64,000 nt of DNA from Desulfosarcina sp. BuS5. Lineage in GTDB: Bacteria; Desulfobacterota; Desulfobacteria; Desulfobacterales; BuS5. The position numbers and the translations under genes are program-made. This document shows positions 62,018 to 64,000 of this stretch, piece by piece. The notes beneath the pieces are model-generated. The model was not told where the DNA came from, searched no databases, and saw only the letters and a program-made list of their open reading frames with translations. The DNA is taken from contig NZ_CP087952.1 of the NCBI RefSeq assembly GCF_028752835.1, positions 2,089,041 through 2,153,040 on the forward strand, given 5' to 3'. Within the stretch, counting starts at the first letter, position 1, and each line of letters begins with the position of its first letter.

Positions 62018-64000
62018 TTAAACAGGAAATATAACCGTCAATTTTATTCTGCATCCCCCTTTAACGGGTGGGAAAAGCAAGCCTTCAAGATTATTGATAA
62101 TGCAACCTTCAAGCCTGCTGTTTCCGAGATCCTTGCTTTCTGTTCGCACCCTGGTAACGCGTCCGCTGGAATCGACCGATAAAATAACTATCGTTTCTTT
62201 ATATGCGCCGCTTCTTTTTTTTGAAAACTTGTTATAACATAAATTAATTTTTAAAATCCCCTTTTCCAAAACCTTCAAAGCCGCCTGCTTTACCAATTTT
62301 CCTGTGACGGCTACATTCTTAATCCGTATGTCATTCATATCTTCAGAGTCAGATACGAGTTCAGACTCAACAGAGAGATCCCCCTTAGCTTCTTTTCTCC
62401 CCACTGCTTTTTGACGTACTAAAAATCCGCCGGAACTTGGTATGGCAGGTTGCGCTGAAAACATTTTATTAGAAAAATTCATTTTCCCCACAGCATAATT
62501 CGAAACCCCCCGAGGCAGCGGAAGAGGCTGTTTTACAATGGTTGCTTTTCCATTCTTTAAACGTTTATGGGAATCAACGGCAAGAAATGATGTATATGCT
62601 GTCAACAGGTTATATGATAGGCCCAGGCTTGTAACCTCTTTGATCCGCTCATCATTCGGCCTGAGGAGGTTATAATCGGCAAGCAGGGCTATGCGATGCC
62701 GGGCCCACAAATATCGAAGCGCTGCGCCGGCCTTGATCGGCTTTATTCCGGATAAAGCAATATTTCTGTTGAACAGCCCCTCACCTGTGACACCTTTTAA
62801 TTTGATAATCCCTTTAGGTTTGCCGCGATACTTGCCGAAGATTATAACCGGCCGGTCTGTCAGCAGATCCGTAATACAGGGAGGTTCCACGTCAAATACT
62901 TTGAATTTTCCAAAATCGATCTTAATATTAGTCAGTACCGGGGTCATTATCATATTCCTGAACTTTTCCGCTTTTTCAGCCGCTTCTTCCGGTCGGGTTA
63001 TGATAAAAGGCTGTCCCATCCCCACCCTTGCCATTCCTTCGATAAGATGACGGTTCACACTCGATCCTATGCCAAAAGAAAAAAAGTTGGCATCTCCCAG
63101 GCTGTTACGTATAAGATCAAAAGCCTCTTCCTTAACCGTCACATATCCATCCGTAGCTATAATAATGCTGCGTGAAGAGCCTTCGGTTCCAGGCATTGCC
63201 AGGCCCTTTTTCAGCGCCGGCAAAAGATTGGTCCCCCCTCCCCCGCGCTGCCGCTCGATAATATCAATTGCCTTCCTGATATTATCCTGGGTTGCAGGCA
63301 GAGACTTTTCCGACATAACGGATGAACCTCCGGCAAAGAGCAGCAGATTAAATCTATCCTCAGCCCGCAGGCCGCTTATAAGATCTTTAAGAAGTTTTTT
63401 TGATATATCCAGAGGAAATCCATGCATGGAACCGGAGACATCTACAATAAAAATATATTCCCGCGGGGGAATAAGGGAAGCCTGAACTTTTTTGGGGGGC
63501 TGGAGCATTACCAGGAAAAAATTTTCCTTTTCACCTTCATAAAGAAGCATACCGGATTCGATTTTACCCCCTGCAAGCCGATATTTTAAAATAAAATCCC
63601 TGTTTGAAGCATGTTTTTCGGTGGCAGACAGATTGATCGATGCGGAATTTAAACCATTATAGCCTATATCAACCTTATGGGAGTTACAGACTATTTCATC
63701 TATCGGAAGCCCTGCGTTCAGAGTCAGATCTATATTAAACAATTCTGCAGGGGCTTCCCCTTCGCGGAGATAAGGATTTTCCACCCATTGCTCCGAGGGA
63801 CTCATCTCACCTGCCCTTTTATCAGAGTATCGCGGCCCGACTACCGTAGGATAAACAAACTCGTATATCCGGTCAACCGGAATCAGGAGTTCGGTATATC
63901 TGAGTTCAACCTTTATAATATCGGAAGGTAGAATATTGGCCACATTCATCTGGAAAACGTTGGGTCTCTGCTGCTCCAGCAGAGAAGCAGACCGGCCCGA
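62018..64000 (-). CDS. VIT/von Willebrand factor A protein with AgmX-like C-terminus (cut by window edge)
   Basis: The frame continues past 64000. The visible 660 codons begin inside a VIT domain (SLLEQQRPNVFQMNVANILP). Then a vWA domain follows with the MIDAS motif FIVDVSGSMHG and IIATDGYVTV, so it binds a metal and a partner protein. The C-terminal ~80 residues (LKVLEKGILKINLCYNKF to FPPVKGGCRIKLTVIFP) resemble the AgmX/PglI TonB-like domain, so the protein is probably surface-linked or energy-coupled. The N-terminus with any signal peptide lies outside the window. Confidence 0.8.
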   Translation of the reverse strand, partial: SGRSASLLEQQRPNVFQMNVANILPSDIIKVELRYTELLIPVDRIYEFVYPTVVGPRYSDKRAGEMSPSEQWVENPYLREGEAPAELFNIDLTLNAGLPIDEIVCNSHKVDIGYNGLNSASINLSATEKHASNRDFILKYRLAGGKIESGMLLYEGEKENFFLVMLQPPKKVQASLIPPREYIFIVDVSGSMHGFPLDISKKLLKDLISGLRAEDRFNLLLFAGGSSVMSEKSLPATQDNIRKAIDIIERQRGGGGTNLLPALKKGLAMPGTEGSSRSIIIATDGYVTVKEEAFDLIRNSLGDANFFSFGIGSSVNRHLIEGMARVGMGQPFIITRPEEAAEKAEKFRNMIMTPVLTNIKIDFGKFKVFDVEPPCITDLLTDRPVIIFGKYRGKPKGIIKLKGVTGEGLFNRNIALSGIKPIKAGAALRYLWARHRIALLADYNLLRPNDERIKEVTSLGLSYNLLTAYTSFLAVDSHKRLKNGKATIVKQPLPLPRGVSNYAVGKMNFSNKMFSAQPAIPSSGGFLVRQKAVGRKEAKGDLSVESELVSDSEDMNDIRIKNVAVTGKLVKQAALKVLEKGILKINLCYNKFSKKRSGAYKETIVILSVDSSGRVTRVRTESKDLGNSRLEGCIINNLEGLLFPPVKGGCRIKLTVIFPV

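Overview
The window looks like a chromosomal segment of an anaerobic Gram-negative bacterium, most likely a Desulfobacterota (sulfate-reducer type) genome. This is inferred from the AT-rich sequence, several Fe-S and radical-SAM proteins, a tungsten aldehyde:ferredoxin oxidoreductase relic, a split B12 acyl-CoA mutase, zinc-ribbon/HEAT proteins and complete minCDE, tol-pal, ruvCAB and clpSA loci. No rRNA or other direct taxonomic marker is present.

Layout. 1-6536: the end of a defence-type operon on the + strand (SNF2-like helicase, cut by the window edge; giant Eco57I-like adenine methyltransferase; RecF/SMC-like ATPase with a C-terminal helical domain). 6605-7536: two zinc-protein genes on the - strand. 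7664-11222: a complete dTDP-L-rhamnose operon (rfbDBAC order) behind a good sigma-70-like promoter. 11385-15759: purine permease, MFS carrier, NifU-like scaffold, radical SAM protein and a small unknown. 15848-22010: a rearranged block bounded by two oppositely oriented defective copies of one IS1-like element. It holds an operon of HTH-EIIA regulator, CLC channel and Usp protein, ending in a response regulator cut by the IS.

22266-27070: an accessory graveyard: truncated DUF3141 protein, IS110 relic, two attC-like integron recombination sites flanking a higBA toxin-antitoxin cassette, a frameshifted yefM-yoeB pair, and a broken NapH-like ferredoxin. No integrase gene of an integron is seen, so this resembles an attC cluster lacking an integrase.

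27118-32792: tripartite RND efflux operon. 32947-39453: YchF-like GTPase, a repeat-rich intergenic region, a split acyl-CoA mutase whose specificity and catalytic pocket residues are all changed, DJ-1/PfpI protein, vapBC and small hypotheticals. 39797-43109: minCDE with a phosphodiesterase and a DUF2914 membrane protein. 43157-43486: nested palindromes. 43566-48923: SprT-like protease, acyl-CoA ligase, DNA polymerase IV and a KamA-type aminomutase.

48936-59690: conserved housekeeping block on the - strand (tolQRAB-pal-cpoB, ruvCAB, SAM hydrolase, clpS-clpA). 60001-61977: tRNA-Arg(CCU) with a decayed island behind it: integrase tail, truncated aldehyde oxidoreductase, YkgJ protein and a second copy of the tRNA 3' end as the probable far attachment site. 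62018-64000: VIT/von Willebrand protein running off the window. A short inverted-repeat (MITE-like) family occurs three times (34372, 55528, 59889).

All calls come from reading the sequence and from knowledge of the families. No database search was run.
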